From Gp6-AA40 sp035492455 (lineage in GTDB: Bacteria; Acidobacteriota; Vicinamibacteria; Vicinamibacterales; UBA2999): a DNA stretch of 64,000 bases. The number at the start of each line of letters is the position of its first letter. Position 1 is the stretch's first letter. The position numbers and the translations under genes are program-made. Below, piece after piece: positions 24,427-34,096 of this stretch. The notes under the pieces were generated by a model, which was not told the DNA's origin, did no database searches, and worked only from the letters and a program-made list of their open reading frames with translations. The stretch spans positions 62,001 to 126,000 of the forward strand of contig DATJJE010000071.1 of the NCBI GenBank assembly GCA_035492455.1, written 5' to 3'.

Positions 24427-25867
24427 GCCCACAGGGTTCATCGAAATTCAGCGCAAGAAGCACCCGACGCGCCCAATCGAGGAGCGCATTCACGACTGGC
24501 GCGAGGTCTATCTGCCGTCTCCGACCGGCGACCTGATGGAGCAGGGCGCGCGCTGCATGGACTGTGGCATCCCGTTCTGTCATCAGGGTTGTCCGCTTGG
24601 AAACCTGATTCCTGACTGGAACGACCTGGTCTACAAAGACAAATGGCAGGGGGCAATCGACAGGCTGCACGCGACCAACAACTTTCCGGAGTTCACCGGG
24701 CGGCTCTGCCCGGCGCCGTGCGAAGGCTCGTGCGTTCTGGGTATCAACAACGATCCGGTCACGATCAAAGACATCGAGGTCTCGATCATCGATCGCGCCT
24801 ATGCCGAAGGATGGGTAACACCGCAGCCCCCCACCACCCGTACGTGGAAGAAGGTCGCTGTGATCGGGTCGGGACCCGCCGGGCTGGCGGCCGCGGACCA
24901 GTTGAACCGCGCCGGTCATCTCGTCACCGTGTTCGAGAAGTCCGATCGCATTGGCGGCCTGCTGCGCTACGGCATTCCGGAATTCAAGATGGAGAAGCGG
25001 ATCCTGGATCGGCGCCTGGCACTGATGGAGACCGAAGGCGTCGTCTTCCGGCCGAGTGTCAACGTGGGCGTCGACGTGTCGATGAGCCGGCTGCGATCTG
25101 ACTTCGACGCGATTCTGCTGGCGGGTGGTGCCGGTCAACCGCGCGATCTGAACGTGCCGGGACGCGAGCTGCAGGGCATCCACTTCGCGATGGAGTACCT
25201 CACGCTGCAGAATCGCCGGTGTGAAGGCGACGAGATCTCCGACGATCGGTTCATCTCCGCCAAAGGGCGCGACGTCGTCATCATTGGCGGCGGCGATACC
25301 GGGGCGGACTGCCTGGGCACCGCGCACCGGCAGGGCGCGCGGTCTGTGTTTCAGCTCGAGCTGCTGCCGCAGCCGCCCGAGACGCGCGCGGACAACAATC
25401 CATGGCCGACTTGGCCGCAGATCTTCCGCGTCTCGCCCGCGCATGAAGAAGGCGGCGAGCGGCTGTATTCGGTTTCGACGCAGCGGTTCGTCGGCGATCG
25501 GAAAGGCCGCGTGCGCGCGCTGCAGGCGAGCAAGGTGGAGATGGTCCGCCGCGACGGACGCATGGAGTTCGTGCCTGTGCCGGAATCGGACTTCGAGATC
25601 AAAACCGATCTCGTACTGCTGGCGATGGGCTTTGTCGGCGCAGAACGCGGTCCGTTGCTTGGCGATCTGGGTGTGAGCGTCACCGCGCGCGGCAACGTCG
25701 GCCGCGACGCGAAGTGGATGACGAACGTCCCGGGCGTTTTCACCGCCGGCGACATGCAGCGCGGTCAGTCGCTGATCGTCTGGGCGATTGCGGAGGGCCG
25801 CTCGGCCGCGCGCGCGATTGATGAGTACCTGATGGGCGAGTCGCAGCTGCCTGCGCCCTTGCAGTAG
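24419..25867 (+). CDS. gltD: Glutamate synthase small subunit
   Basis: A 482-residue NADPH-dependent beta subunit that supplies electrons to GltB through FAD and Fe-S clusters. Its N-terminal part has the Fe-S cysteines in ARCMDCGIPFCHQGCPLGNLIPDWND and LCPAPCEGSCVLGIN. The FAD-binding fold is KVAVIGSGPAGLAAADQLNRAGHLV, and the NADPH fold includes VVIIGGGDTGADCLGTA. The length is normal. The start ATG 24419 lies inside the gltB end, giving coupling. It is convergent with the cytochrome-propeller gene with a one-base gap. Confidence 0.96.
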
Positions 25868-25868
25868 T

Positions 25869-27704
25869 TCAATCGATCCCGAACGCCAGCAAGACGTTTC
25901 CAGGTACGAGCCCACCATGGTGCGAATAGCCGGAGTTGGTGAAGACCATCCCGCCGACGACGGTTGCGCCGGCATTGCTCATCGAGCCGCCGTTGGCTTT
26001 CACGCCATCGACGGTTTGAAACTCGTGCGCCGTGTCGTACTCCCACAGCAGGGTGCCGCTCTGCGACGAGAACGCCTGCAGGCGGCCGTCCCATGTGGCG
26101 GAGAGAACCATTCCCGGCAGCGCCGTTACCGCCGCCGCACGCGAGGGCTTGCAGGCCTTTCTGGTGCCACAAGGAGGTGGTGTCGTCGACCACACCTGGC
26201 GTCCCCGATCGATCTCGAAAGCTGAGAGTGTCCCTGTGGCCTCTGGCTCGGAGGCATTGAAGTAGGCGTTGGCGACATAGACGTTCGCGCCGTCTACGGC
26301 TACGCCCCACATGACGCCGCCGCCGGTATTGCCTTTTCCGGTTTGCTGGTGCCAGAGAACTCTTCCCTGCTTATCGGGGTCGAGCGCGTAGAGCGTGCCG
26401 GCCTTGTTCGCCGCCAGGATCACATCGCGTCCATTCGCTTCCACCAGCACCGGCGAAGCCGAAAAGTCGGCATCCGGTGCATCGGCGTCAGGGCAGACCA
26501 TGTCATTGCGCGTCGGCAGGCGGCAGCTGCCGTTCCACACGTCATTGGCGCTGACCTGACTGATCCAGCGAATACGACCGGACTTCATGTCGAAGGCGAC
26601 GATCGCATCCGATGCATCGGTGGCGGGTGTGGAGTAGTTGTTTCCGGTGCCAGCGTAAAGAACGTTTCGCTTGCGATCGACAGTCGGCGCGTTCCAGATG
26701 GGAACGCCCGATGGTCCCCAGAGCTCGGTCCCCGTGCTGTTCTTCCCGAGCCGATGCGCTTCCTCGCCGATGGTGTATCTCTTCCACAACACCTTGCCCG
26801 TTGACGCATCGAGGGCGGCCATGCTCCCGCGGAATCGACAGCACGGATACCTGGGATCACCGACCTGCGATTCTTCTCGCGAGGATACAGGCACGTACAG
26901 CCGCCCGTCGCTGAGGGCAGGCGCGCCCGTTATCGCTGCGCGAGGATTGTCGTCGATCCGTTTTTTCCACAGCAGCCTCCCTGTGTCAGCATCGACGGCG
27001 TAGACATAAGCCGACTGATCGCCGAAATACGCGGCGAGCGTGTTGCCGGTGAACCTTCCGATGCTCACTGCGGACCGGATGCCCGCTTCGGCCTGAAAGG
27101 TCCAGCGAACGCAGCCGCTCTTCGCGTCGAGCGAGTAGAGATCACCTTCAGCCGTGCCGACGTACACCCGGTTGCCAACGACGACAGGTTGCGTGCCGCC
27201 GGATGCGGCGCCCGGGTAGCCAAACGCCCATTTCAGTTTCAGGCGGGGGACATCCGCTGCCGTGAGCTGCGCGGCAGCCGCCGGCTGAAACCGCGTATTG
27301 GCAATGTCCACACCCCAACCGTTCCACGCGACTCCAGCGATTGATGCGATCGGTGGAGCGGTACCCGAGCAGAACGCGGATCGTGGAAGCAGATCCGGCG
27401 GCGGACCTCCGAATGACTTGCGCGAGAGGTATTCGGCGAGCGTTCGGCGTTGCGCCCGGCTGCGCTCGGCGGCCTGGGCTTTCATGACTCCCGATTCGAG
27501 CACTTGCAGGATGTGCTCGGGCGTCATCTGGCTCATGACGTCCGGGCTGGGGCCGCGCGTCTCGGTGCCTGACGATCCGTCATGGCATATCGCGCAATAG
27601 GTGTTGAACAGGTACGCGCCATCCTGCTGCGCGTGCAACGGAACAGCCGCAGCCGCGACGACGCTGCACGACACCATCAGATGCCGCCAACTCATGGTCC
27701 GCAT
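25869..27704 (-). CDS. Cytochrome c / PQQ-like beta-propeller dehydrogenase
   Basis: A 611-residue exported protein. A signal peptide (about 1-25) precedes a small cytochrome c domain with heme motif CAICH (37-41) and MSQMTPEHILQVLESGVMK, where the distal Met is expected. The rest (about 150-605) consists of PQQ-type propeller repeats such as VYVGTAEGDLYSLDAKSGCVRWTF and LYALDPDKQGRVLWHQQTG. The order, cytochrome first, resembles polyvinyl-alcohol dehydrogenase rather than methanol dehydrogenase, so it may be a periplasmic alcohol oxidase using PQQ; no PQQ-site residues were confirmed. ATG 27704 is used; an in-frame extension to 27878 would overlap the divergent ypdA gene. Confidence 0.8.
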   Translation of the reverse strand: MRTMSWRHLMVSCSVVAAAAVPLHAQQDGAYLFNTYCAICHDGSSGTETRGPSPDVMSQMTPEHILQVLESGVMKAQAAERSRAQRRTLAEYLSRKSFGGPPPDLLPRSAFCSGTAPPIASIAGVAWNGWGVDIANTRFQPAAAAQLTAADVPRLKLKWAFGYPGAASGGTQPVVVGNRVYVGTAEGDLYSLDAKSGCVRWTFQAEAGIRSAVSIGRFTGNTLAAYFGDQSAYVYAVDADTGRLLWKKRIDDNPRAAITGAPALSDGRLYVPVSSREESQVGDPRYPCCRFRGSMAALDASTGKVLWKRYTIGEEAHRLGKNSTGTELWGPSGVPIWNAPTVDRKRNVLYAGTGNNYSTPATDASDAIVAFDMKSGRIRWISQVSANDVWNGSCRLPTRNDMVCPDADAPDADFSASPVLVEANGRDVILAANKAGTLYALDPDKQGRVLWHQQTGKGNTGGGVMWGVAVDGANVYVANAYFNASEPEATGTLSAFEIDRGRQVWSTTPPPCGTRKACKPSRAAAVTALPGMVLSATWDGRLQAFSSQSGTLLWEYDTAHEFQTVDGVKANGGSMSNAGATVVGGMVFTNSGYSHHGGLVPGNVLLAFGID

Positions 27705-27737
27705 TCTCGCACCGGTGACCGCCGTTATGATTGAAGA

Positions 27738-28727
27738 ATGTCTGTTCGCGATGTCCTGATTGTGGGAGCCGGGCCTTCCGGCCTCGCCACCGCGATTGCC
27801 GCCAAGCAGCACGGCCTCGACTACGTCATTGTCGAAAAAGGCGTGCTCGTCAATTCCATCTTCAACTTCCCGATGCACATGGTGTTCTTCACGACGCCGG
27901 AGCTCCTCGAAATCGGAGGGCTGCCGCTGGTGACGCCGTACGACAAGCCGACGCGCCTCGAAGCGCTGCGCTATTACCGGCGGGTCGTGGACACCTACGA
28001 TCTGCCGATCTCATTTCACGAGAAGGTGACGTCAATCGAGCGCGAAGCCGATGGTCGCTTCATCGTCGAGACGGAGACCACGCGCGGCAACACGCGGGTG
28101 CGCGAAGCACGCGCGGTGGTGCTCGCGATTGGTTACTACGACTTTCCGAACTATCTCGGCATTCCGGGCGAAGAGCTGCCGCACGTATCGCACTACTACA
28201 CCGATGCGCATCCGTATTACCGTGGCCGCGTCGTCATCGTCGGCGGCAAGAATTCGGCCGCCGAAGCCGCGCTCGAGCTGTTCCGCGCCGGCGTGCACGT
28301 AACGCTCGTGCATCGGCACGCAGCACTCGGCGAGTCGATCAAATACTGGGTGCGGCCGGACATCGAGAACCGCATCAAGGAAGGGTCCGTTCAGGCGCGC
28401 TTCAACGCGTGCGTGACTGAGATCACACCGACGCACGTCGTCATCACGCAGCAGGGCACACGCGAGGAGATTCCCGCTGACGGCGTGTTCCTGCTGACTG
28501 GCTATCACCCGGATGTCGATCTGATGCGCACCGCCGGCATCAACGTGGATGATGAGACGCTCGCGCCGGAGCTGAACATGGAGACATTCGAGACCAACGT
28601 CCCGAATCTGTTCATTGCGGGCGGAGCGATTGCCGGGAAGAAGACCGGCAACATCTTCATCGAGAACGGCCGTTTCCATGGCGTGAAGATCATCGAGCTT
28701 CTGGCCAAGCGACTGCGTGCCGACTAG
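27738..28727 (+). CDS. ypdA: YpdA-type putative bacillithiol disulfide reductase
   Basis: A 329-residue FAD/NADPH pyridine nucleotide-disulfide oxidoreductase. VLIVGAGPSGLATAIAAKQ (FAD site) is at the N-terminus and VVIVGGKNSAAEAALELFRAG is the NADPH fold. NFPMHMVFFTTPELLEIGGLP and the absence of the CxxC redox pair match YpdA, which is predicted to reduce bacillithiol disulfide through NADPH. In Acidobacteriota the presence of bacillithiol is plausible but not shown here. ATG 27738 lies six bases after a TATGAT box (27726-27731), so the message may be leaderless. The stop shares a CTAG with the convergent Lon-type gene. Confidence 0.85.
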   Translation: MSVRDVLIVGAGPSGLATAIAAKQHGLDYVIVEKGVLVNSIFNFPMHMVFFTTPELLEIGGLPLVTPYDKPTRLEALRYYRRVVDTYDLPISFHEKVTSIEREADGRFIVETETTRGNTRVREARAVVLAIGYYDFPNYLGIPGEELPHVSHYYTDAHPYYRGRVVIVGGKNSAAEAALELFRAGVHVTLVHRHAALGESIKYWVRPDIENRIKEGSVQARFNACVTEITPTHVVITQQGTREEIPADGVFLLTGYHPDVDLMRTAGINVDDETLAPELNMETFETNVPNLFIAGGAIAGKKTGNIFIENGRFHGVKIIELLAKRLRAD

Positions 28728-29356
28728 TGCGAGACTTTACCCGTCCAGCCGCCGCGCGGCGCGTGCAGCTTCATTTCCAGCAGATCGATCAACGCGCGGC
28801 AGCGCGCGAGGACTCCGTTGCACTCGAGCAGCGCCTGATGCTCGAGCGTCTCGAGATCCAGGTACTGCGCAAGCGCGTTGACAAGATCCTCGTCGGGAAC
28901 TGACGGCGGGAATTTCGGCTCCGAGCGGACACGTTCGATGGCCGCGGCCAGCACGGCTTCGAGCCGCTGGCGCTGCTGACGCAGCGGCTGCGCCTCGTCT
29001 GCTGGAACCACCTCAGGAATCGACTCGACGAGGCCGACGCGGTACGGCTCCGATTCGTTCTCCGACACCACGCGGAACTTCTCCATCCCGCGCAGCACGA
29101 TGTCATAGCGTCCGTCGGCGAGCGGCTGCGAATGCGTAATCACGCCCGCGCAGCCAACCTGGTAGATCGGTGGACGCCCATCGTAGTTGGTCTCGTATCC
29201 CGGCCGCAGAAGCACCATGCCGATAATCCGATCGCCCGCGAGCGTGTCGGCCACCATCTTCCGGTAGCGCGGCTCGAAGATGTGCAGCGGCAGAAAGACG
29301 TTGGGGAAGAGGACGACGTTGGGGAGCGGGAAAAGGGGGATCGAAGCAGGCAGCAT
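28724..29356 (-). CDS. LON substrate-binding domain protein
   Basis: A 210-residue protein consisting of a LON N-terminal (substrate-binding) domain only: IPLFPLPNVVLFPNVFLPLHIFEPRYRKMV, YDIVLRGMEKFRVV and then a helical tail. No AAA or protease domain follows, as in the common stand-alone family. The role of such proteins is unsettled; an adaptor in protein quality control is inferred. ATG 29356 gives the usual start; the in-frame extension to 29401 is derived from a heptamer repeat. It is downstream of the VWA gene on the same strand. Confidence 0.85.
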   Translation of the reverse strand: MLPASIPLFPLPNVVLFPNVFLPLHIFEPRYRKMVADTLAGDRIIGMVLLRPGYETNYDGRPPIYQVGCAGVITHSQPLADGRYDIVLRGMEKFRVVSENESEPYRVGLVESIPEVVPADEAQPLRQQRQRLEAVLAAAIERVRSEPKFPPSVPDEDLVNALAQYLDLETLEHQALLECNGVLARCRALIDLLEMKLHAPRGGWTGKVSH

Positions 29357-29413
29357 ACGATTCGTGATTGGTGATTTGTGATTCGTGATTCTCAAAATCA
29401 CAAATCACTAACC
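29357..29413. repeat. Heptamer repeat with 13-bp inverted arms
   Basis: Between the VWA stop and the LON-domain start. Units of 7 bases read ACGATTC, GTGATTG, GTGATTT, GTGATTC, GTGATTC from 29357 to 29391. The arm GTGATTTGTGATT (29371-29383) is perfectly complementary to AATCACAAATCAC (29396-29408), leaving a 12-base loop. The A/T-rich content differs sharply from the GC-rich surroundings. A near-copy occurs at 44611-44687. Confidence 0.85.
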
Positions 29414-29418
29414 GCAAA

Positions 29419-30705
29419 TCAGTGAATAGTCTTCGTCTTGCGGTCCATATAGTCCATCAACACGTACTGACCAAGCGTGTACGGCGTCGTGAAGTAGGCC
29501 TTGCCGCGACAGATCGCCGCGACGCGGCGCACGAACGCCACCAGATCCGGATCGCGCGCCAGCATGAACGTATTGATCATGATGCCCGCTTTCTGGCACG
29601 CGTTCACCTCCGCAAACGTTTCGGAGACGATGAACGGATCGAGGCCGAAGGCGTTCTTGTAGATCTGGCCGTCGGGCCGCGTCAGCGCTGACGGCTTGCC
29701 ATCGGTGATCATCACGATCTGCCGCATGTCCTTCTTCTGCCGTTCGAGGATGCGGCGCGCCAGGCGCAGCCCTTCCCGCGTATTCGTGTAGTAGGGGCCG
29801 ACGCGCACGCGCCCGAGCTGCTTCAGCGGAATCTCCTCGGCGGAATCGTGGAAGAGCACGGCGTTCAGTGAGTCGCCCGGATACTGCGTCCGAATCAGGT
29901 GCGAGAGCGCCAAGGCGACGCGTTTGGCCGGCGTAAAGCGATCCTCGCCGTAGAGGATCATGCTGTGGCTGCAGTCCAGCATGATCACGGTGGCGCACGA
30001 GCTCTGATACTCGCTCTGCGCGACCATCAGATCCGGGTAATCGACGTCGATCGTCGCGGTCTGCGTTGATTTCCCTTCGGAGTGCAGGCGCTGCACGGCG
30101 TTGAGGATCGTCGAGCTCGGATCGAGATTCATCGTATCGCCGAACTCGTACGGCTTGGGCGCGGCCGCCGCCTCGACGCCGGTCGAAAGATGGCGGGTGT
30201 CGTGTCGTCCGGCGCTGCTGCGGCCGATCGACCCGAGGAGATCGCGTAGTGCACGATAGCCGAGGAAGTCGAGCGCCTTGTCTGTGACCTCGAACTTCAC
30301 CGGACCCGCGTCCTCACCGTAGCCGCCGCCCGTGCCGCGTTCGCGCTGCTCGCGTTCACGATCGAGATCGGGCGCAGCGGTGACGAAACCCTGCTCCATC
30401 ATCTTGTCGATGATCTGCTGAATGAGATCCTCGAGCTGCTGCCGCGCCTTTTCCTGATCGCCGTCGGCCGGCTCTCCCAGCAGCTGCTCGAGCGCTTCCT
30501 CTGATAGCACGCCGCCGCTGAACAGCGCTTCCAGAATCGCATCGTGCAGCGCCTGCATCGTCCGGTCTTCGTCGCCAGAGGACGGATCACCCCAGGGATT
30601 GCTGAACCCGCTCGAGAGGAGAAGGTCGGACAGCTTCGAGACCAGATCTTCGAGATCGATCTGATCGAGCAGGTCGCCGGTGTACTTGGTGTAGCGGTAC
30701 TTCAT
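29419..30705 (-). CDS. VWA-domain protein paired with an AAA ATPase
   Basis: A 428-residue protein with a C-terminal von Willebrand factor A domain. The metal-ion site is LDCSHSM (Asp244, Ser246, Ser248), followed by MRQIVMITDGKPSA with a second acidic residue. The N-terminal 200 residues are helical and highly charged (DGDQEKARQQLEDLIQQIIDKMMEQ). It lies 24 bases downstream of a chelatase-type AAA gene on the same strand, the standard MoxR/VWA pairing, in which the ATPase uses VWA as metal-dependent partner to insert a metal or remodel a complex. No substrate is known. The gene starts at ATG 30705. Confidence 0.85.
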   Translation of the reverse strand: MKYRYTKYTGDLLDQIDLEDLVSKLSDLLLSSGFSNPWGDPSSGDEDRTMQALHDAILEALFSGGVLSEEALEQLLGEPADGDQEKARQQLEDLIQQIIDKMMEQGFVTAAPDLDREREQRERGTGGGYGEDAGPVKFEVTDKALDFLGYRALRDLLGSIGRSSAGRHDTRHLSTGVEAAAAPKPYEFGDTMNLDPSSTILNAVQRLHSEGKSTQTATIDVDYPDLMVAQSEYQSSCATVIMLDCSHSMILYGEDRFTPAKRVALALSHLIRTQYPGDSLNAVLFHDSAEEIPLKQLGRVRVGPYYTNTREGLRLARRILERQKKDMRQIVMITDGKPSALTRPDGQIYKNAFGLDPFIVSETFAEVNACQKAGIMINTFMLARDPDLVAFVRRVAAICRGKAYFTTPYTLGQYVLMDYMDRKTKTIH

Positions 30706-30729
30706 ATTCGGATCCGCGTGCAGGCGGAC

Positions 30730-32247
30730 CTAGTTGTAGTACTTTTTCTTCCCCTGCGGGATGGAAGGGATAGTCCTTTCCTCATCCCTGAACTTGTCCT
30801 CCCGCGGCCGACGCACCGGCGATTCGGTGGCGTGGTATCCACGCTCGTCGCTGCGGCCGATCTTCTTCAGCGCGTACAGACCTTCGAGCACGAAATCGAC
30901 ACCCGCCGCCAGCAGCTGCGGCGACGCCTCTTTCGGAATGCCCGCCGCCTGCGCGAGCTCAATCAGACCCTGCACCTCGCGTGCATGCGTGAGCACTTCC
31001 TTCGTGCTCATCGTGTCGGCAAGCTGCAGGCTGCCGCCGAGGTCGAACCATTCGATCACCTGTCGCGTCTCGAGGTGCGACAGGTAGCCGTCGGCAACGT
31101 TCGCGACCGCAGACTTGATCAGTTCGCGCCCCACCGCTTCCGCGCCTTTCAGCTCGCCCTCGTATTCCATCTCGAACTTGCCGGTGATCGAGGGCAGCGC
31201 TGCGTAGACGTCGTTCACCCTGGCAACAGCACAGTCCTCGCGATTCGTCAGCGCGCGCCGCTCCGCATTCGAGACGACGTTCTCCATTGCGGAGATCGGC
31301 AAACGCTGGCTGACGCCGGAGCGCTTGTCGATGCGGCGATCCTGGCGCGCCTGAAAGGCGATCTCTTCGACGACTTCCGCGACGAACGTCGGCACCTCGG
31401 TTTTCGGGCCGACACCGTCGCGCTTCATCCACGCTTCCTGCGCGGTAATGGCCATCGCGTCGCTGCGACCGGCCGGATAGTGCGTGCGGACTTCCGAGCC
31501 GATGCGATCCTTCAGCGGCGTGATGATCTTGCCGCGCGCCGTGTAATCCTCCGGGTTCGCGGTGAACGCCATCATCACATCGAGCGGCAGACGCACTGGA
31601 TAGCCCTTAATCTGTACGTCGCCTTCCTGCAGGATGTTGAACAGGCCCACCTGAATCTTCCCTGCGAGGTCGGGCAGCTCGTTGATGGCAAAGATGCCGC
31701 GGTTCGCCCGCGGCAGCAGACCGTAATGCATGGTCAGCTCGCTCGAGAGCTGCAGGCCGGACTTGGCCGCCTTGATTGGATCGATGTCGCCGACCATGTC
31801 GGCAATCGTCACATCCGGGGTGGCGAGTTTTTCGACGTAACGCGCGTCACGTCCCAGCCACGCGACCGGCGTCTTGTCGCCGTCCGTTGTAAGGCGTGTG
31901 CGGCATGCACTGCAGATCGGATCCAGCGGGTCGTCGTTGATCTCGCAGCCGGGCATCACCGGGATTTCCTCGTCGAGCAGCGTCACCAGCGCGCGCAGCA
32001 GGCGCGTCTTCGCCTGACCGCGCAGGCCAAGCAGGATGAAGTTGTGCTGTGAGAGCAGCGCGTTGACGAGCTGCGGGACGACGGTGTCGTCGTAGCCAAC
32101 GATGCCGGGAAACAGCGGCTCCCCGGAGCGCAGCTTGACGATCAGGTTGTCGCGCACCTCCTGGTGCACGTTGCGGCGCCGAACGGTACCTTCGGCTACG
32201 GCGCGCCGCAGGTCGCCGACAGTCGAAATCCCAGTGGGTCTGGCCAT
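30730..32247 (-). CDS. Magnesium-chelatase-like AAA ATPase
   Basis: A 505-residue AAA ATPase of the chelatase/MoxR group. The Walker A is GLRGQAKT (74-81, with Gln-Ala in place of the usual Gly/Lys spacing), followed by PRANRGIFAINELPDL (Walker B), MMAFTANPEDY (sensor 1) and KDRIGSEV (arginine finger region). It resembles ChlI/BchI, but no porphyrin genes are nearby and the partner VWA gene is 24 bases downstream. A C-terminal helical region of about 150 residues (EGLYALKKIGRSD) is unlike BchI. A CxxC between residues 112 and 115 (CSAC) may bind zinc. Function is unknown. Confidence 0.82.
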   Translation of the reverse strand: MARPTGISTVGDLRRAVAEGTVRRRNVHQEVRDNLIVKLRSGEPLFPGIVGYDDTVVPQLVNALLSQHNFILLGLRGQAKTRLLRALVTLLDEEIPVMPGCEINDDPLDPICSACRTRLTTDGDKTPVAWLGRDARYVEKLATPDVTIADMVGDIDPIKAAKSGLQLSSELTMHYGLLPRANRGIFAINELPDLAGKIQVGLFNILQEGDVQIKGYPVRLPLDVMMAFTANPEDYTARGKIITPLKDRIGSEVRTHYPAGRSDAMAITAQEAWMKRDGVGPKTEVPTFVAEVVEEIAFQARQDRRIDKRSGVSQRLPISAMENVVSNAERRALTNREDCAVARVNDVYAALPSITGKFEMEYEGELKGAEAVGRELIKSAVANVADGYLSHLETRQVIEWFDLGGSLQLADTMSTKEVLTHAREVQGLIELAQAAGIPKEASPQLLAAGVDFVLEGLYALKKIGRSDERGYHATESPVRRPREDKFRDEERTIPSIPQGKKKYYN

Positions 32248-32311
32248 AGATGAATTTTATCCGGCTTACGGGTCCAAGCTTAAGGCTCATCGTACGTGGT
32301 TCAATGTTCTT

Positions 32312-32346
32312 CCTGAAGCCCTAAGTCCTAAGTCTGAAGCCGTGAG
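32312..32346. repeat. Heptamer repeat before the GDPD gene
   Basis: Five 7-base units, CCTGAAG, CCCTAAG, TCCTAAG, TCTGAAG, CCGTGAG, with a common AAG/GAG end and YCTRAAG-like consensus. The run reaches into the GTG start (32342) of the GDPD gene. It sits in the divergent gap between the AAA ATPase and GDPD genes. No long inverted arm was seen here. Confidence 0.75.
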
Positions 32347-33133
32347 CAGCTTTTTTAACGATAGACCGCAGGTCTTCGCGCATCGAGGCGGATGCGATCT
32401 GGGGCCTGAGAACACGATCGCCGCATTCGACATCGGCATGTCCACCGGTGCGGACGGCCTGGAGCTGGATGTACACCTGTCCGCCGACCGCGTCGTGGTG
32501 GTTCATCACGATAAGACGCTCGATCGGACGACAAACGGTTCCGGACCGCTCTCGGCGCGTACGGCGGACGAGCTCGCGCGGCTCGATGCGGGTTACTGGT
32601 TCAAACGAGGTGGGGAGTATCCGTTCCGGGGCCAGGGTCTGGGCGTGCCGACCCTACGCGACGTTCTCGCCCGCTACCGCGGCGTGCCGACGATCATAGA
32701 GATAAAGGTGTATACCGCCGCCATGGGCCAAGCTGTGGCAGACGAGGTTCGCCGCGCCGATGCCGACGATTTCGTATGTATTGCCGGATATGGCCCGGCC
32801 AGCGCCCGTGCCGCGCGGGCCGCGCTTCCGCGCGTGGCCGCGAGCGCCCACAAGGGCGAAGTGCGCCTGGCGCTGTATCGATCGTGGCTTCGATGCCCTG
32901 TCCGTACCGCGCCGTATCAGACCTACCAGGTTCCCGAATGCGCCGAGGGTATTCGCATTGTTTCGCCGCGGTTCATCCGCGATGCGCACGGCGGCGGCTT
33001 CAAGGTGCAGGTCTGGACGGTCGATGAAGAAGCCGACATGCGGCGCCTGCTCGGCTGGGGAGTCGACGGATTGATCAGCAACCGTCCCGATCTCGCTGTT
33101 CGTATCAGAGATGAATTCCTGGCCAACCGTTGA
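32342..33133 (+). CDS. Glycerophosphodiester phosphodiesterase family protein
   Basis: A 263-residue single-domain GDPD, which hydrolyses glycerophosphodiesters to glycerol-3-phosphate and alcohol. The catalytic motif HRG (His14-Arg15) and ENTIAAFD with Glu23 are present, then GLELDVHLSADRVVVVHHDKTLDRTT with the metal ligands Glu, Asp and His. The fold continues to EADMRRLLGWGVDGLISNRPDL, the typical end. No signal peptide is seen, so it is likely cytoplasmic. GTG 32342 follows the heptamer repeat; there is no strong ribosome-binding site. Its 3' end overlaps the threonine dehydratase gene by 23 bases. Confidence 0.88.
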   Translation: MSSFFNDRPQVFAHRGGCDLGPENTIAAFDIGMSTGADGLELDVHLSADRVVVVHHDKTLDRTTNGSGPLSARTADELARLDAGYWFKRGGEYPFRGQGLGVPTLRDVLARYRGVPTIIEIKVYTAAMGQAVADEVRRADADDFVCIAGYGPASARAARAALPRVAASAHKGEVRLALYRSWLRCPVRTAPYQTYQVPECAEGIRIVSPRFIRDAHGGGFKVQVWTVDEEADMRRLLGWGVDGLISNRPDLAVRIRDEFLANR

Positions 33134-34085
33134 CGAGGTGCGTGGCGCAGCGCCGCGCGTCTATGCCGTCATGCAGGCGTCGCCGATGCTGCGCCATCCG
33201 CTGCTCGAGGAGTGGCTTGGCTGTGAGGCGTGGGTCAAGCACGAGAACCACAATCCGACCGGCGCGTTCAAGATTCGCGGCGGATTGAATCTGCTGGCGC
33301 AGCTCTCGCCCGAGGATCGGCGCCGCGGCGTGATCAGCGCCAGCACCGGCAATCATGGCCAGTCGATCGCGTTTGCCAGCCGCATGCACGGAGTGCGCTG
33401 TCGCATTGTCGTGCCGGTTGGCAACAACCCGGACAAGAACGCCGCGATGCGTGCCTACGGCGCGGAAGTGATTCAGCACGGGCGCGATTACGACGAGGCG
33501 CGCGTTCGTGTCGAGCAGATGGTCGAGGACGAAGGATGGCGATACGTCCACTCGGCCAACGAACCGCACCTCATCGCCGGCGTCGGCACCTACGCGCTGG
33601 AGATGCTCGAAAAGGTACCGGCTCTCGATTACCTGTTCGTCCCGATCGGCGGCGGCAGCGGCGCGGCCGGCTGTTGCATCGTCCGCGACGGCCTTGGCGC
33701 GAAGACAAAGGTGATCGGCGTGCAGGCATGCGGCGCCGATGCGTTCACTCGTTCATGGCGCGGTCTCGAGCGTGTCACCGCTGAACACGTCAACACGTTC
33801 GCCGAAGGGATGGCGACGCGCGTCACCTTCGATCTGACCTTCGCTATTCTGAAGGAAATGCTCGACGACATCGTTCTGCTCGACGAGGCGGAGCTGGAGG
33901 AAGGCGTCCGCGCGGCGCTGCGCTACACGCACAACCTGGCAGAAGGATCAGGCGCTGCGGCGCTGGCCGCGGCGAAGAAATACGGTCAGAACCTCGGCGG
34001 GAAGACGATCGGCTGCGTGATGAGCGGCGGAAACATTGATCTGAAGACGCTCGCCCGAATCGTGGCACAATCCGCACTCACGTAA
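33111..34085 (+). CDS. Threonine/serine dehydratase
   Basis: A 324-residue PLP enzyme of the fold type II family that deaminates threonine to 2-oxobutyrate (or serine to pyruvate). The PLP lysine is Lys54 in NPTGAFKIRGG, and the phosphate-binding loop is PIGGGSGAAG. The N-terminal SPMLRHP and STGNHGQSIAFAS match threonine dehydratases. There is no C-terminal ACT domain, so it is more like the catabolic or unregulated type. ATG 33111 lies within the GDPD gene; the overlap is unusual but gives the correct family start. Confidence 0.87.
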   Translation: MNSWPTVDEVRGAAPRVYAVMQASPMLRHPLLEEWLGCEAWVKHENHNPTGAFKIRGGLNLLAQLSPEDRRRGVISASTGNHGQSIAFASRMHGVRCRIVVPVGNNPDKNAAMRAYGAEVIQHGRDYDEARVRVEQMVEDEGWRYVHSANEPHLIAGVGTYALEMLEKVPALDYLFVPIGGGSGAAGCCIVRDGLGAKTKVIGVQACGADAFTRSWRGLERVTAEHVNTFAEGMATRVTFDLTFAILKEMLDDIVLLDEAELEEGVRAALRYTHNLAEGSGAAALAAAKKYGQNLGGKTIGCVMSGGNIDLKTLARIVAQSALT

Positions 34086-34096
34086 GGAGGGACGCC

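Noticed and set aside
27704..27878. N-terminal extension of the cytochrome-propeller gene
   Set aside because: It would overlap the divergent ypdA gene, and the signal peptide begins at the internal ATG 27704.
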